Assembly: GCF_928392795.1 (NCBI RefSeq) | Contig: NZ_CAKMTJ010000006.1 | Coordinates: 124,001-188,000 of the forward strand | Reading direction: 5' to 3' | DNA from: Rothia nasimurium | GTDB lineage: Bacteria > Actinomycetota > Actinomycetes > Actinomycetales > Micrococcaceae | Length of the DNA stretch: 64,000 nt | Shown: positions 23,299 through 33,230 of the stretch, in pieces | Numbering within the stretch: position 1 is the stretch's first letter | Layout of the letters: every line of letters begins with the position of its first letter | Notes under the pieces: generated by a model | Seen by the model: the letters and a program-made list of their open reading frames with translations, nothing else | What the model was told of the DNA's origin: nothing | Database searches by the model: none | Program-made: the position numbers and the translations under genes

Positions 23299-23414
23299 TA
23301 TCTCCCAAAATCTCATCTTTTTGGTAGTTACAGGAAATCTTATGCCACCCTATCTCCCAAAAACACCCCATTTTGGGAGATAGCACCATAACCAAGCGCC
23401 CCTAACTCCCAAAA
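23299..23414. promoter_or_regulatory. Phased operator-like repeats upstream of fic
   Basis: TATCTCCCAAAA occurs at 23299-23310 and 23351-23362, and TAACTCCCAAAA at 23403-23414: three direct copies exactly 52 bp apart, about five helical turns. An inverted copy TTTTGGGAGATA at 23371-23382 makes a palindrome with the second. The first copy overlaps the probable ribosome-binding region of fic. The layout looks like cooperative operators for a DNA-binding protein, most simply Fic's own winged helix; that link is inferred. Confidence 0.7.
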
Positions 23415-23603
23415 CCCCCTTTTTTGTATTTAGGCCTAGCTCCGCCCGCCAGCTACTCCCGCGCCTGCCGACGGGAGGCGTCCGCGCACCTCACTGTGAT
23501 GAAAACCCAGCCGTACCGCACCAAGGCGTCCCGTATAGTGTGAGAAGTCAACTTCCCCGACGAAGTGGAAAACACACACCATCACAGATACAGAGAGACC
23601 TCT

Positions 23604-24827
23604 ATGACGCTTGAACTCACCATGGTTCAGTCCGCCGGCTGGGCAGTAATGCTGCTCCTACTCGGTATGTGGATTAAGAACCGCTTCTACTTCTTCCAGC
23701 GCTTCGCTATCCCCTCACCCGTTATTGGCGGCTTCCTTTTCTCCCTGGTCAACCTGGTGCTCAACCAGACCGGAGTCCTGACCGTCAAATTCGATACCAC
23801 CCTGCAGAGCTTCTTCATGGTCATCTTCTTCACCTCGGTGGGCTACGGAGCCTCCCTTAAGGTGCTGAAGTCAGCCGGTTCTAAGGTCGGTCTCTTCCTG
23901 CTGATAGCAACAGGTCTCTGTATCGCCCAGAACATCGTGGCCGTCCTGCTGGCACCCGTCGTCAATGTTGACCCTGCCCTGGCCCTGATGACCGGTTCCA
24001 CCCCCATGACCGGCGGTCACGGCGTCTCCGGCGGTATCGCCCCGCTCGTTGAGGCCTCCGGCGTCACCGGCGCAGAAACCGTCGCCTACACCGCAGCAAC
24101 CTTCGGCCTAATCGCCGGCTCGCTCATGGGCGGTCCTCTTGCCAACCGTCTCATTATCAAGCACAACCTGCTTGAAAAAGAGCCCTCCCACCAGGTCAAC
24201 ATCAACACGGCCCTGCTGACCGTGCGCCCCCGCAAACTCGACGCCGACAGCATCCTGCACGGCTTCATCATGATCCTGGTCGCCATGTTCATCGGTAGCT
24301 ACCTGACCGAAGCCCTCAACTACCTGGTCGGTCAGCTCACCGACCGCGCCGCCTTCCCCAGTTACATGGGCCCCATGATTATCGCCATCGCCCTGCGCTA
24401 CATCAGCGACCGCCGCAACTCCAAGGAATACCACGAGCTCGTACCCGAGCAGGAAGTCGAAGTTTTGGGCAACATCGGCCTCAACGTCTTTTTGGCAATG
24501 GCGCTCATGAACGTGCAGCTCTGGCAGCTGGCTGAGCTGGCTATCCCCCTCATCGTGCTGCTCCTGGCCCAGATTGCGCTCATGTGGGTTTGGGCTAACT
24601 TCGTCACCTTCCGAGCCATGGGTGCAGACTACGACGCCGCCATCCTCACCGCCGGCCACTGCGGCTTCGGCATGGGTGCAACCCCCAACGGCATCGCCAA
24701 TATGGCCTCCCTGGTCACCAAATACAAGGCCTCCAAGCTGGCCTTCTTCATCCTGCCCATCGTCGGCGGCATGTTCATCGACTTCACCAACCTGGTGAAC
24801 ATCATGACCTTCCTGTCCATCGTCTAG
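23604..24827 (+). CDS. gltS: Sodium/glutamate symporter
   Basis: 407 aa from ATG 23604 (MTLELTMVQSAGWAVMLLL), GAGAGA upstream; the frame extends 13 codons further with poor sequence. It is a polytopic membrane protein of the ESS family, with two inverted halves carrying Gly-rich re-entrant loops (GSTPMTGGHGVSGG and GHCGFGMGATPNGIAN), the family's hallmark. It imports glutamate with Na+. It is divergent from fic, sharing the operator-bearing interval, and ends at a strong hairpin. Confidence 0.92.
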   Translation: MTLELTMVQSAGWAVMLLLLGMWIKNRFYFFQRFAIPSPVIGGFLFSLVNLVLNQTGVLTVKFDTTLQSFFMVIFFTSVGYGASLKVLKSAGSKVGLFLLIATGLCIAQNIVAVLLAPVVNVDPALALMTGSTPMTGGHGVSGGIAPLVEASGVTGAETVAYTAATFGLIAGSLMGGPLANRLIIKHNLLEKEPSHQVNINTALLTVRPRKLDADSILHGFIMILVAMFIGSYLTEALNYLVGQLTDRAAFPSYMGPMIIAIALRYISDRRNSKEYHELVPEQEVEVLGNIGLNVFLAMALMNVQLWQLAELAIPLIVLLLAQIALMWVWANFVTFRAMGADYDAAILTAGHCGFGMGATPNGIANMASLVTKYKASKLAFFILPIVGGMFIDFTNLVNIMTFLSIV

Positions 24828-24871
24828 GCGGGGGCGGCCGTCCGCTCACATTAACGACGCTCCCATACGAC

Positions 24872-24918
24872 AAAGGCGCCGGACGCACCCCGCACAAGCG
24901 GGAGCGTCCGGCGCCTTT
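24872..24918. terminator. Bidirectional terminator between gltS and fba
   Basis: AAAGGCGCCGGACGC (24872-24886) pairs perfectly with GCGTCCGGCGCCTTT (24904-24918), with an inner CCCGC-ACAA-GCGGG. It serves the convergent gltS and fructose-bisphosphate aldolase genes. Confidence 0.88.
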
Positions 24919-24948
24919 AGTCTAGGCTAACGAGCCTAGTAGCAGAGC

Positions 24949-25974
<1,026 letters not shown>

Positions 25975-26176
25975 GCTGACTCCTTGGTTGTCGGTGGGGC
26001 CACCCGGTTGGTGGCCTGGTGTGAGTTGGTGCTGCACCCGGTGCGTGTAAGGACGCGGTGGGGCGAGCGCCTGCCTGCTTTTCAGTTTACCAAGGGCGCG
26101 GCGGGAAAGGGTAGGTTTCCCACACTAATTTCGGACATAAACCCACAGAAAACCATGTGTTTCTGGGGGTCTTAAG

Positions 26177-26217
26177 CACCCTAACACCGGCTTTTGGTGC
26201 TTGCCGGTGTTAGGGTG
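26177..26217. terminator. Hairpin upstream of fba
   Basis: A perfect 15-bp stem, CACCCTAACACCGGC (26177-26191) with GCCGGTGTTAGGGTG (26203-26217), 11-nt loop. The T-rich side (TTGGGTTTTTA) is on the plus strand, so on the minus strand it is a weaker terminator for the SLC13 gene. The 335-base interval 25975-26309 otherwise holds only the fba leader and the palindrome at 26244-26306. Confidence 0.6.
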
Positions 26218-26243
26218 TTGGGTTTTTATGGGTTTAGTGAGGA

Positions 26244-26306
26244 GTATTCAAAAGGTGAGTGAGGCAGGGTCGCAGCCAGCGCGAGCCTGCCAAACCTTTT
26301 GAATAC
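26244..26306. repeat. Short palindromic repeat (family member 2)
   Basis: Perfect arms GTATTCAAAAGGT (26244-26256) and ACCTTTTGAATAC (26294-26306) enclose GGCAGGGTCGCAGCCAGCG..., whose GGGTCG-CAGC-AGCG-GAGCCTGC pattern matches the core of the 2.14-kb palindrome. It lies 4 bases after the SLC13 gene stop at 26310. Confidence 0.65.
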
Positions 26307-26309
26307 GGC

Positions 26310-27920
26310 CTACAGCGCGAAGATCCACATGGCCAGGGTCATGGTCACTGCGGTGATTGCCACGATGGAGAAGAGGTTGAGCCAGAGGCCGCCCTTGACC
26401 ATCTGCCCGATGGTGACGTAGCCCGAGCCGTAGGCGATGGCATTGGGCGGGGTCGCTACGGGGAGCATGAAGGCACAGGTGGCAGCAAGGGCTACAGGGA
26501 TGGCGAGCAGCATAGGGTCGTAGCCCATGCCCATGGCGATACCGCCCGCGACGGGTAGGAAGGTGGCTGCAGTGGCGGTGTTGCTGGTGAGCTCGGTCAG
26601 GAAGATGACGCCGGTGGTCACCAGCAGCACGATGATGAGGATGGGCAGGGTGCCGAGAGCGCCAACGGAGTCGCCGATCCACTGGGTGAGGCCGGAGCTG
26701 GTGAACTGGCCGGAGAGGGCTAGGCCGCCGCCGAAGAGGAGCAGGACGCCCCAGGGCAGCTTGGTTGCGGTTTCCCAGTCGATAAGGCGCACGCCCTTGT
26801 TGGCGGTGCCACCGGCGGGTAGTGCAAAGAGCAGCAGGCCGACGGCGACGGCGATGCCGGCATCGGTGATGGGTGGTGATTTAGACCAGATGATAGGGAC
26901 GAAAATCCAGGCCAGGGCGGCAACGATAAAGATGATGAGCACGCGCAGTTCGCCCGAGCTCATGGCACCGAGTTTGGCGTATTCGTTGGCGATGAGTTTC
27001 TTACCGCCGGGAATCTCTTTAATTTCGGGTTTGAAGAGCACCTTGGTGAGCAGGAACCAGCAGACAAAGAGCACGATCACCGACAGAGGTACGCCCACCA
27101 GCATCCACTGACCAAAGCCGATGTGCACGTCGTGGGTGTCTGCCATGTAACCGGCGAGCAGGGTGTTGGGCGGGGTGCCGATCAGGGTACCGAGGGAGCC
27201 GATGGAGGCGGCGTAGGCGATACCCAGCATGAGGGCGGTTCCGAAGTCGGACTTGATTACGGCGTCCTTGACGGCCTGGTCGTCGGGGGAGGCACCGTCC
27301 TCAATTTTAATTTCGGTGGTGCCGCTGGCCTGGGCAATCAGCATGAGCACGGAGACACCGATAGGGATCATCATGACGGCGGTGGCGGTGTTCGAGACCC
27401 ACATGGAGAGAAAACCGGTGGCTACCATAAAGCCCGCGACCATCATGGAGGGCTTGGTGCCCATGACCTTGAGGGTGAGCAGGGCGATGCGGCGGTGTAG
27501 ATTCCAGCGCTGCATGGCCAGGGCCAGCAGGAATCCGCCCATGAAGAGGAAGATGATGTTGTTGCCGTAGCTAGCGCCGATGTCGTTGATTTTTACTTCG
27601 CTGTTGAAGACGGGAAAAATCACCAGCGGCAGCAGGGCGGTGGCGGGAATGGGCAGGGCCTCGGTCATCCACCAGGCACCCATCAGGACGGCGGTAGCTG
27701 CGGTCAGGCGCGCAGCGTCGGGTACGTCGCCGGGCATGATGACGTAGACCAGGGCGGCTGCAAGCAGGCCGCCGAAGAGGCCGATGAGGCGCTTTTTGCG
27801 TTCACCGGCTTCAACCTCTGGCGCCTGAGAGCCGCGTGAGCGGTGAATCTGATCTATGGCCTGGGTAGGAGCTGCACTGTATTTTTGCAGGTGGTCACCC
27901 GTGATGTGGGGCTTGTCCAT
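26310..27920 (-). CDS. SLC13 (DASS) family sodium-coupled dicarboxylate symporter
   Basis: 536 aa with about eleven membrane helices after a 40-residue hydrophilic N-terminus. Family motifs are ATAVLMGAWWMTEALPIPATALLPLV, the SNT loop in WVSNTATAVMMIPIG (Na+ and carboxylate site), GTLIGTPPN, the second SNT in LTSNTATAATFLPV, and ATPPNAIAYGSGY. It probably imports succinate/malate/fumarate with Na+. It is a single gene. The large ORF overlapping its start in other frames is a shadow. Confidence 0.9.
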   Translation of the reverse strand: MDKPHITGDHLQKYSAAPTQAIDQIHRSRGSQAPEVEAGERKKRLIGLFGGLLAAALVYVIMPGDVPDAARLTAATAVLMGAWWMTEALPIPATALLPLVIFPVFNSEVKINDIGASYGNNIIFLFMGGFLLALAMQRWNLHRRIALLTLKVMGTKPSMMVAGFMVATGFLSMWVSNTATAVMMIPIGVSVLMLIAQASGTTEIKIEDGASPDDQAVKDAVIKSDFGTALMLGIAYAASIGSLGTLIGTPPNTLLAGYMADTHDVHIGFGQWMLVGVPLSVIVLFVCWFLLTKVLFKPEIKEIPGGKKLIANEYAKLGAMSSGELRVLIIFIVAALAWIFVPIIWSKSPPITDAGIAVAVGLLLFALPAGGTANKGVRLIDWETATKLPWGVLLLFGGGLALSGQFTSSGLTQWIGDSVGALGTLPILIIVLLVTTGVIFLTELTSNTATAATFLPVAGGIAMGMGYDPMLLAIPVALAATCAFMLPVATPPNAIAYGSGYVTIGQMVKGGLWLNLFSIVAITAVTMTLAMWIFAL

Positions 27921-28062
27921 ATCAACCTCACTCCATTGTGTGTGCTGATGCCGCAGGTCGCTGTTTACGAAAAAGAAACGGCTGATCTAGGCGGAATGTG
28001 TGTACAGGGAATGTTTTTACTGTACCTGATAAGCACTTTTATGAAGCGGGCGCGGGCGAGTG

Positions 28063-29523
28063 TTACCCCTCGCGCAGTTCGCGGCGGCGGTCGGCGATGG
28101 TGAAGGTGAGGCCCAGGGAGAGGGTCAGCACGATAGCGCCGAAGGAGGCTATGAGCCCGACGTTCCAGTGGGCACCCGACTCTACCAGGCCGTAGAGGAT
28201 TGAGGGAATGATGGCGGTACCGATCGCGGTGCCCATACGCTGGCCGAGAGAGAGCACGCCGCCCGCTACGCCGCTGATGGCGGGAGGCACGGACGCCAGG
28301 GTCAGGGTCTGATTGGGAGAAATCACCAGACCACCACCGGCACCGATCAGAATCAGGGGCACAGCCAGGGCCCATACCGGTAGCAGACCCTGTTCCACCG
28401 GAGTCACGGTGAGCATGGTGGCCACAATCGAGGTGAGCGACAACCCAAACCCCAGCATCACCATACGGCGCCCCATAGTCAGCACGCGGCGTCCTGCCCA
28501 GGGAGCTGCAAACGCAGACAGCAGGGACGAGGGAATGGTAATCAGCGCGGCGGTCAGCGCGCTCTGGCCCAGGTGGTTCTGCACGTAGATGGGGATAACC
28601 AGCCACACGCTGGTGTTGCCCAAGAAGTAGAGGGTCACAATCATGATGCCGTTGCGGAAGGCAGGCTTGGTCACCAGGTCGATATCGAGCATGGGCGGAC
28701 GACCTGCCTTCTTGTAGCGCTTTTCCCAGGCGATAAAGAAGGCGATGAGGGCAAGACCTACGGGCAGAACCGCCCAGACCAGCGGGTTGCCACTGCGCTC
28801 GACGAAGGGGAAGAGTACAGCGAAGATCGCCAGGGCCAGGGTAGTCATACCGACGGGGTCTAGGTCGAGGCGGGCGCGCTGCGAGGGGGCGGACGGCCGA
28901 TCGTTGGGTACCCAGAGACGGGCCAGTAGCAGCCCGGCAAGACCAATGGGCACGTTGACCAGGAACATCATGCGCCAGCCCAGGGAGTCCCCGAAAATCT
29001 GGATGAGGAAGCCGCCGAGTACCGGCCCCACGATGACGGCGAGCGCTACCACCGTACCGAACATGCCGTAGGCGCGGGCGCGGGCCTGGCCGGTGAAGTT
29101 GGCCTGGATGATGCCCGTGGTTTGGGGGTTGAAGAAGCCCGCGCCGAGGCCCTGGAGCACGCGGGCGGCGATAAGGATTTCGATGGTGGGTGCGACGGCA
29201 CTGAGCAGGGAGCCCAGGGTGAAGAAGGAAACCCCGATCATGAACATGCGGCGGCGGCCGGTGGCGTCGCCGATGCGTCCAGCGGCAACCAGGGGCACGC
29301 CGAAGGCCAGGGCGTAGCCGGAGACGACCCACTGGGTTTGGCTGGACCCCGCGTTGAGGGAGTGCCCGATAGGGGTGAGGGCGACATTGACGACCGAGAT
29401 GGCCATGAGGGCCATGAAGAGCGGGGTGAGCAGGGCCGTGAGGAGCTTACGGGGGCTGCTGGTGGCGGGCAACTGGGCGTCAGGTGCTCCCTGGGTGTTA
29501 CCGGGCTCTGGCCTTGTGTTCAT
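28063..29523 (-). CDS. MFS drug-resistance-type transporter (DHA2, 14-TMS)
   Basis: 486 aa from ATG 29523 (MNTRPEPGNTQGAPDA), with AAGAGGTG upstream; the frame extends 80 codons further but without coding character. MFS motif A is GRIGDATGRRRMF, motif C is GPVLGGFLI, and the DHA2 N-terminal NVALTPIGHSLNAGSSQTQWVVSGYAL is present. Likely a proton-coupled exporter of small toxic molecules. Substrate unknown. It is flanked by a terminator-like hairpin upstream. Confidence 0.88.
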   Translation of the reverse strand: MNTRPEPGNTQGAPDAQLPATSSPRKLLTALLTPLFMALMAISVVNVALTPIGHSLNAGSSQTQWVVSGYALAFGVPLVAAGRIGDATGRRRMFMIGVSFFTLGSLLSAVAPTIEILIAARVLQGLGAGFFNPQTTGIIQANFTGQARARAYGMFGTVVALAVIVGPVLGGFLIQIFGDSLGWRMMFLVNVPIGLAGLLLARLWVPNDRPSAPSQRARLDLDPVGMTTLALAIFAVLFPFVERSGNPLVWAVLPVGLALIAFFIAWEKRYKKAGRPPMLDIDLVTKPAFRNGIMIVTLYFLGNTSVWLVIPIYVQNHLGQSALTAALITIPSSLLSAFAAPWAGRRVLTMGRRMVMLGFGLSLTSIVATMLTVTPVEQGLLPVWALAVPLILIGAGGGLVISPNQTLTLASVPPAISGVAGGVLSLGQRMGTAIGTAIIPSILYGLVESGAHWNVGLIASFGAIVLTLSLGLTFTIADRRRELREG

Positions 29524-29630
29524 GCTGCACCTCTTTGCTCTCGTCTTTAGCGTACATAGCCATTCTAGACCCGGTAGTACATTAATAAAATACTTCAGGG
29601 GGAAAGTTTTTGCAGAAATGCAAGTGCTTA

Positions 29631-29679
29631 CGAGAATCGCGGAGTACCCACGCAGCATGTGGGCACTCCGCGACTCTCG
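29631..29679 (-). terminator. Terminator downstream of SpoU methyltransferase
   Basis: Arms 29631-29650 and 29660-29679 (CGAGA..ACCCA / TGGGC..TCTCG) pair at 18 of 20 positions around a 9-nt loop. It lies between the SpoU gene stop and the MFS promoter. Confidence 0.65.
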
Positions 29680-29775
29680 TGGACACTCAGCGGATTGTTG
29701 ACGTGCGGACGCCAGTGGGCCAGAGCGGCAGGCAAGCGTGACGGACGCCGTTGGGGCAGGCATCCGCTCCCAGGT

Positions 29776-30432
29776 CTAGCTAACGCGCTGGCCAAACTCG
29801 TGGCGGCGGATCCAGGCATGCATGGCAATGCCGGCGGCGGTTGCTGCGTTCATGGAGCGGGTGGAGCCGTACTGCTCGATAGACAGGGTTGCCTCGGCGG
29901 CCGCGTGAATCTCCTCTGACAGGCCGGGCCCCTCCTGACCAAAGACCAGGACGCAGTCCTTGGGTAGGTCGTAGGTTTCCAGCTGCTTGGAGTCGGGGAA
30001 GATATCAATGCCGATGATGGCAAGCCCCTCACCCTTCGCCCAGGTCACAAAGTCCTCGACGGTGGGGTGATGGCGCACGTGCTGGTAGCGGTCGGTCACC
30101 ATAGCCCCGCGTCGGTTCCAGCGCTTCTTGCCGATAATGTGCACTTCTTTCGCCAGAAAGGCGTTAGCGGTGCGCACCACGGTGCCGATGTTGAGGTCGT
30201 GCTGCCAGTTTTCGATGGCTACGTGGAAGGAGTGGCGGCGGGTGTCGAGGTCGGCGATGATGGCGTCCATGGTCCAGTAGCGGTAGTGGTCAAGGACGTT
30301 GCGGCGGTCTCCCTCGCGCAGCAGCTCGGGGTCCCAGTGGTCGCCTTCTGGCCATTCGCCTTCCCAGGGGCCGACGCCGATCTCTCGCTCCGGGCTCTCG
30401 GTTTCAGGCTCGGTTACTTCTAGGTCTGCCAC
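29776..30432 (-). CDS. SpoU/TrmH-family RNA 2'-O-methyltransferase
   Basis: 218 aa. The N-terminal acidic extension (1-45) is followed by the SPOUT knot: NIGTVVRTANAF (motif 1, Asn/Arg), VLVFGQEGPGLSEE (motif 2) and LSIEQYGSTRSMNAATAAGIAMH (motif 3). It methylates ribose in tRNA or rRNA using S-adenosylmethionine. It begins directly at the pyrE stop codon (30432/30433), so the two are co-transcribed, an arrangement common in Actinobacteria. Confidence 0.9.
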   Translation of the reverse strand: MADLEVTEPETESPEREIGVGPWEGEWPEGDHWDPELLREGDRRNVLDHYRYWTMDAIIADLDTRRHSFHVAIENWQHDLNIGTVVRTANAFLAKEVHIIGKKRWNRRGAMVTDRYQHVRHHPTVEDFVTWAKGEGLAIIGIDIFPDSKQLETYDLPKDCVLVFGQEGPGLSEEIHAAAEATLSIEQYGSTRSMNAATAAGIAMHAWIRRHEFGQRVS

Positions 30433-31014
30433 TTAGTCCAGGCCCAGGTCGGTCTTGGAGTAGGCATAGAGGCAGGGCACGCCCGCAACCTCTTCGATGT
30501 GCTCCTTGGCGCCGGTTGCGCGGTCAACGATAACGGCAACAGCTACAACCTCAGCGCCTGCCTTGCGCAGGGCTTCGACGGCAGTGAGAGCGGAGCCGCC
30601 GGTGGTGGAGGTGTCCTCGACAGCTACCACGCGGCGTCCTTCCACTGAGGGGCCCTCAACCTGACGGCCCATGCCGTAGGACTTCTGAGCCTTACGCACC
30701 ACGAAGGTATCGATGGCGCGGCCCTGGTCGCCTGCGGTGCGCATGATGGCGTGACCGACGGGGTCGGCACCCATGGTCAAACCGCCGGCGGCGTCAAATT
30801 CGATGCCGGCTGAGTCGAGCAGGTCGAGCATGACCTGGCCAACCAAGCGGGAGGCCTCGTGGTGCAGGGTGATGCGGCGCAGGTCAACGTAGTAGTCGGC
30901 TTCCTTGCCGGAGGCCAGGGTGACCTTGCCGCGCACGACGGCCAGTTCGCTGATGAGCTCGCGCAGACGTTCGCGGGCTTCTTCGATGGGGAGGGTGGTG
31001 GAGAGGTTAGTCAT
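30433..31014 (-). CDS. pyrE: Orotate phosphoribosyltransferase
   Basis: 193 aa. PRPP-binding motif VVAVEDTSTTGGSALTAVEAL is characteristic, with the K-rich loop RKAQKSYGMGRQVEG (catalytic lysine) and GGLTMGADPVGHAI. It converts orotate and PRPP to OMP in pyrimidine synthesis. First gene of a pair with the SpoU methyltransferase. A terminator for pabB lies just upstream. Confidence 0.95.
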   Translation of the reverse strand: MTNLSTTLPIEEARERLRELISELAVVRGKVTLASGKEADYYVDLRRITLHHEASRLVGQVMLDLLDSAGIEFDAAGGLTMGADPVGHAIMRTAGDQGRAIDTFVVRKAQKSYGMGRQVEGPSVEGRRVVAVEDTSTTGGSALTAVEALRKAGAEVVAVAVIVDRATGAKEHIEEVAGVPCLYAYSKTDLGLD

Positions 31015-31053
31015 GCTTTTTAGTCTAGTAGACCGGCAGATATTTACCCCGCG

Positions 31054-31098
31054 AAAAGTGCAAGTGCCCCGTGAAAAGTGACAGGCACTTGCACTTTT
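31054..31098 (-). terminator. Terminator beginning at the pabB stop codon
   Basis: AAAAGTGCAAGTGCC (31054-31068) pairs perfectly with GGCACTTGCACTTTT (31084-31098). The first base of the stem is the last base of the pabB stop. A related hairpin occurs at 56156-56197, sharing AAAAGTGACAGGCA in the loop side. Confidence 0.8.
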
Positions 31099-32519
31099 TA
31101 GGGGGTAGCTGCCTTGAGCTTGGTGACCATCTCGTCATATTCGGCGGCCGGGTCGGAGTCGGCGACAATCGCCCCACCGGCGGCCAGGGTGACCAGGCCG
31201 TCCGAGTGGGCCACCAGCGTCCTAATGACGATGGAGAGGGCGGCTGAACCGTCCGCCCCCAGGTAGCCCAGGGCACCGGAGTAAACACCGCGGGCCCGGC
31301 CCTCAAGCCGGTCGATAATAGCCATGGTGGCGGCCTTGGGCGCCCCGGTCATGGACCCGCCGGGGAAGCAGGCGGCGACCGCGTCCAGGGCGGTGACGCC
31401 GGGGCGTAGCTGGGAGACGATGGTCGAGACCAGTTGGTGCACGGTCGAGTAGGATTCCACCCCCATCAGCACCGGCACCCGCACGCTCTCGGGGTGAGAG
31501 ACCAGGGAGAGGTCGTTACGGAGCAGATCCACGATCATGAGGTTTTCGGCCCGGGTTTTGGGGTCTTGTGCGAGCCAGGCAGCTGCCTGGGCATCTTCAT
31601 GAGCGGACGCGCCCCGCGGCACGGTGCCTTTGATGGGCTTGGCTTCGGCGCGGCCCTCAGCGGTGACAGTCAAGAACTTCTCAGGCGAGGACGAGAGCAC
31701 CGTGAAGTCATCGCACCGTAAGAAAGCGGCGTAGGGGGCGGCGTTGGCCTGCCTCTGGGCCAGATAGAGGCTCAGAAGTTCATCGGCACCCAGTGGGGTG
31801 GGCAGCTGCTGGGAGGTCTCAGCCGTCAGGCACACCTCGTAGCTGTTGCCCTCAGCAATCTCAGCCTGGGCGGTGGCAATAGCAGCTAGATAGTCCGTTC
31901 GATCGGGCAGGGGGAAGTCGGGTAAAACTACCCGCGAAGCATATTCTTGACCGGCTATAGATTCAGGTAAAGTGCTGGTTTTAAGCAGTTTTTGTGCGGT
32001 CTCTTCAACCCAGTCAGCGGGGCCAACCAGCCAGGCTTTCCCGCTATCGTGCTCGTACATCAGGTAGTGGGTGGCGGGCATCCAGAGGGCGTCGGGGGTG
32101 CGGGCCACCCGCTGGGGGTGTTCGCTGTGGAAGGCGGTGACTTCTAGGTCTGCGTGAGCCTCATAGCCCATAAACCCCACATAGCCGCCCAGTAGGACGT
32201 CGGTGGGCGGGGCGTCCTGACCCTCATCGAGTTCGGGGCGGGGCGCGGATTCCAGGAAGTCGGGGAGCACCTGCCAAATACTGTCGCGATAAACCTGGTA
32301 CGGGCGTCCGCTCGTATCGAGCACATCAACCTGCCCCGGCTGCGCATAGCGCAGCACTCCCCCGTCCAGGGGCGCCCCCAGGTAGGAGTAGCGGGACATA
32401 GGCGACTCGTCGCGGGCTGAATCCAGCCAAAAAGCATACGCAGAACTACCAGCCAGCACGGGAAAGGCGGTGGCGGGTTCTACCGGAAAGTTCAGGGTAC
32501 GACAGGTTAGAGAGGTCAC
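31098..32519 (-). CDS. pabB: Aminodeoxychorismate synthase component I
   Basis: 473 aa, chorismate-binding enzyme. The motif AKPIKGTVPRG carries the catalytic lysine of PabB (anthranilate synthase has PIAGT), which identifies p-aminobenzoate rather than tryptophan synthesis. Other landmarks are GGYVGFMGYEA, LSSSPEKFL, ENLMIVDLLRNDLS and CFPGGSMTGAPK. It produces 4-amino-4-deoxychorismate for folate, with a glutamine amidotransferase not seen in this window. Confidence 0.9.
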   Translation of the reverse strand: MTSLTCRTLNFPVEPATAFPVLAGSSAYAFWLDSARDESPMSRYSYLGAPLDGGVLRYAQPGQVDVLDTSGRPYQVYRDSIWQVLPDFLESAPRPELDEGQDAPPTDVLLGGYVGFMGYEAHADLEVTAFHSEHPQRVARTPDALWMPATHYLMYEHDSGKAWLVGPADWVEETAQKLLKTSTLPESIAGQEYASRVVLPDFPLPDRTDYLAAIATAQAEIAEGNSYEVCLTAETSQQLPTPLGADELLSLYLAQRQANAAPYAAFLRCDDFTVLSSSPEKFLTVTAEGRAEAKPIKGTVPRGASAHEDAQAAAWLAQDPKTRAENLMIVDLLRNDLSLVSHPESVRVPVLMGVESYSTVHQLVSTIVSQLRPGVTALDAVAACFPGGSMTGAPKAATMAIIDRLEGRARGVYSGALGYLGADGSAALSIVIRTLVAHSDGLVTLAAGGAIVADSDPAAEYDEMVTKLKAATP

Positions 32520-32595
32520 CGACTCATTGTAACGGGGTAGGTAGGGGTTTTACCTACACGGGTGCGTGGGAGGACGACAAGAGGCGGGGCGGAGG

Positions 32596-32654
32596 TTTTA
32601 CCTGCGCAAGCCCGGCTCGGGGCTGACGCCCAAGGGTGACTTGCGCAGGTAAAA
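32596..32654. repeat. Palindromic hairpin element
   Basis: Perfect 15-bp arms TTTTACCTGCGCAAG (32596-32610) and CTTGCGCAGGTAAAA (32640-32654) with a 29-nt loop. It is in the interval between pabB and the rhodanese gene, next to another hairpin, and resembles the other stop-proximal palindromes in layout though not in core sequence. Confidence 0.6.
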
Positions 32655-32660
32655 CTGTAG

Positions 32661-32695
32661 CTACCCGCCATCGAGCGAGCGAGGCCGGCGGGTAG
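32661..32695 (-). terminator. Terminator of the rhodanese gene
   Basis: CTACCCGCC (32661-32669) pairs perfectly with GGCGGGTAG (32687-32695), immediately adjacent to the stop codon of the rhodanese gene at 32696. The loop contains CGAGCGAGCGAGG. Confidence 0.65.
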
Positions 32696-33025
32696 TTAGC
32701 GGACCTGAGGGGTTTCACCGTTTTCTGAGACCATGGGCTTTTCGGCGTCCTGCCAGGCACCCATACCGCCGATGACGTTGATGGCGTCGAAGCCGTACTG
32801 GGTGAGGTAGGCGGCAGCGCGCAGGGAGCGGCCGCCGGCGCGGCAGATGACGTAGACGTCCTCGTCGAGGGGAACTTCGCCGTAGCGTTCGGGCACCTCG
32901 CCCAGGGGGATGTGCTGGGCGCCTTCGATGTGGCCTTCTACCCACTCGTAGTCTTCACGCACGTCAAGGATTTTGGCGTCTGCGGGAATTTCATCGACGG
33001 TGACCTGGCGGATATCTTCGTTCAT
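32696..33025 (-). CDS. Single-domain rhodanese (sulfurtransferase)
   Basis: 109 aa. One rhodanese domain: ILDVREDYEWVEGHIEGAQHIPL (CH2A-like), active-site loop VICRAGGRSLRAA with the sulfur-accepting cysteine at about position 61, and GFDAINVIGGMGAW. It moves sulfane sulfur to acceptors such as cyanide or cellular thiols. A single gene, divergent from pgm. Confidence 0.92.
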   Translation of the reverse strand: MNEDIRQVTVDEIPADAKILDVREDYEWVEGHIEGAQHIPLGEVPERYGEVPLDEDVYVICRAGGRSLRAAAYLTQYGFDAINVIGGMGAWQDAEKPMVSENGETPQVR

Positions 33026-33230
33026 CGCTGAACCTCTCTTTCATAGTGGTTCTTTCAGCCTATGCGCGGTTCTTTCAGGCTTCAAGGTTGAACCCTGGGT
33101 TTAGCCAATAGCGTGCCCTGACTGCGGTTTTTGTGCAGGGAACCTGTCATAAAACGTCCCTTCGTCCTTTATTTTCCGGGAGGACGGCGGGGCGCGGTGC
33201 GTAGCTGGTTCTTCAGTGTTTAATAAGGCT

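Noticed and set aside
27965-29332. 455-aa minus-strand ORF
   Set aside because: It lies in another frame of the MFS transporter gene; its Arg/His/Pro-rich composition is typical of a shadow in GC-rich DNA.
31098-32519. Anthranilate synthase component I (trpE)
   Set aside because: The PIKGT motif with lysine marks aminodeoxychorismate synthase; no trp genes are adjacent.
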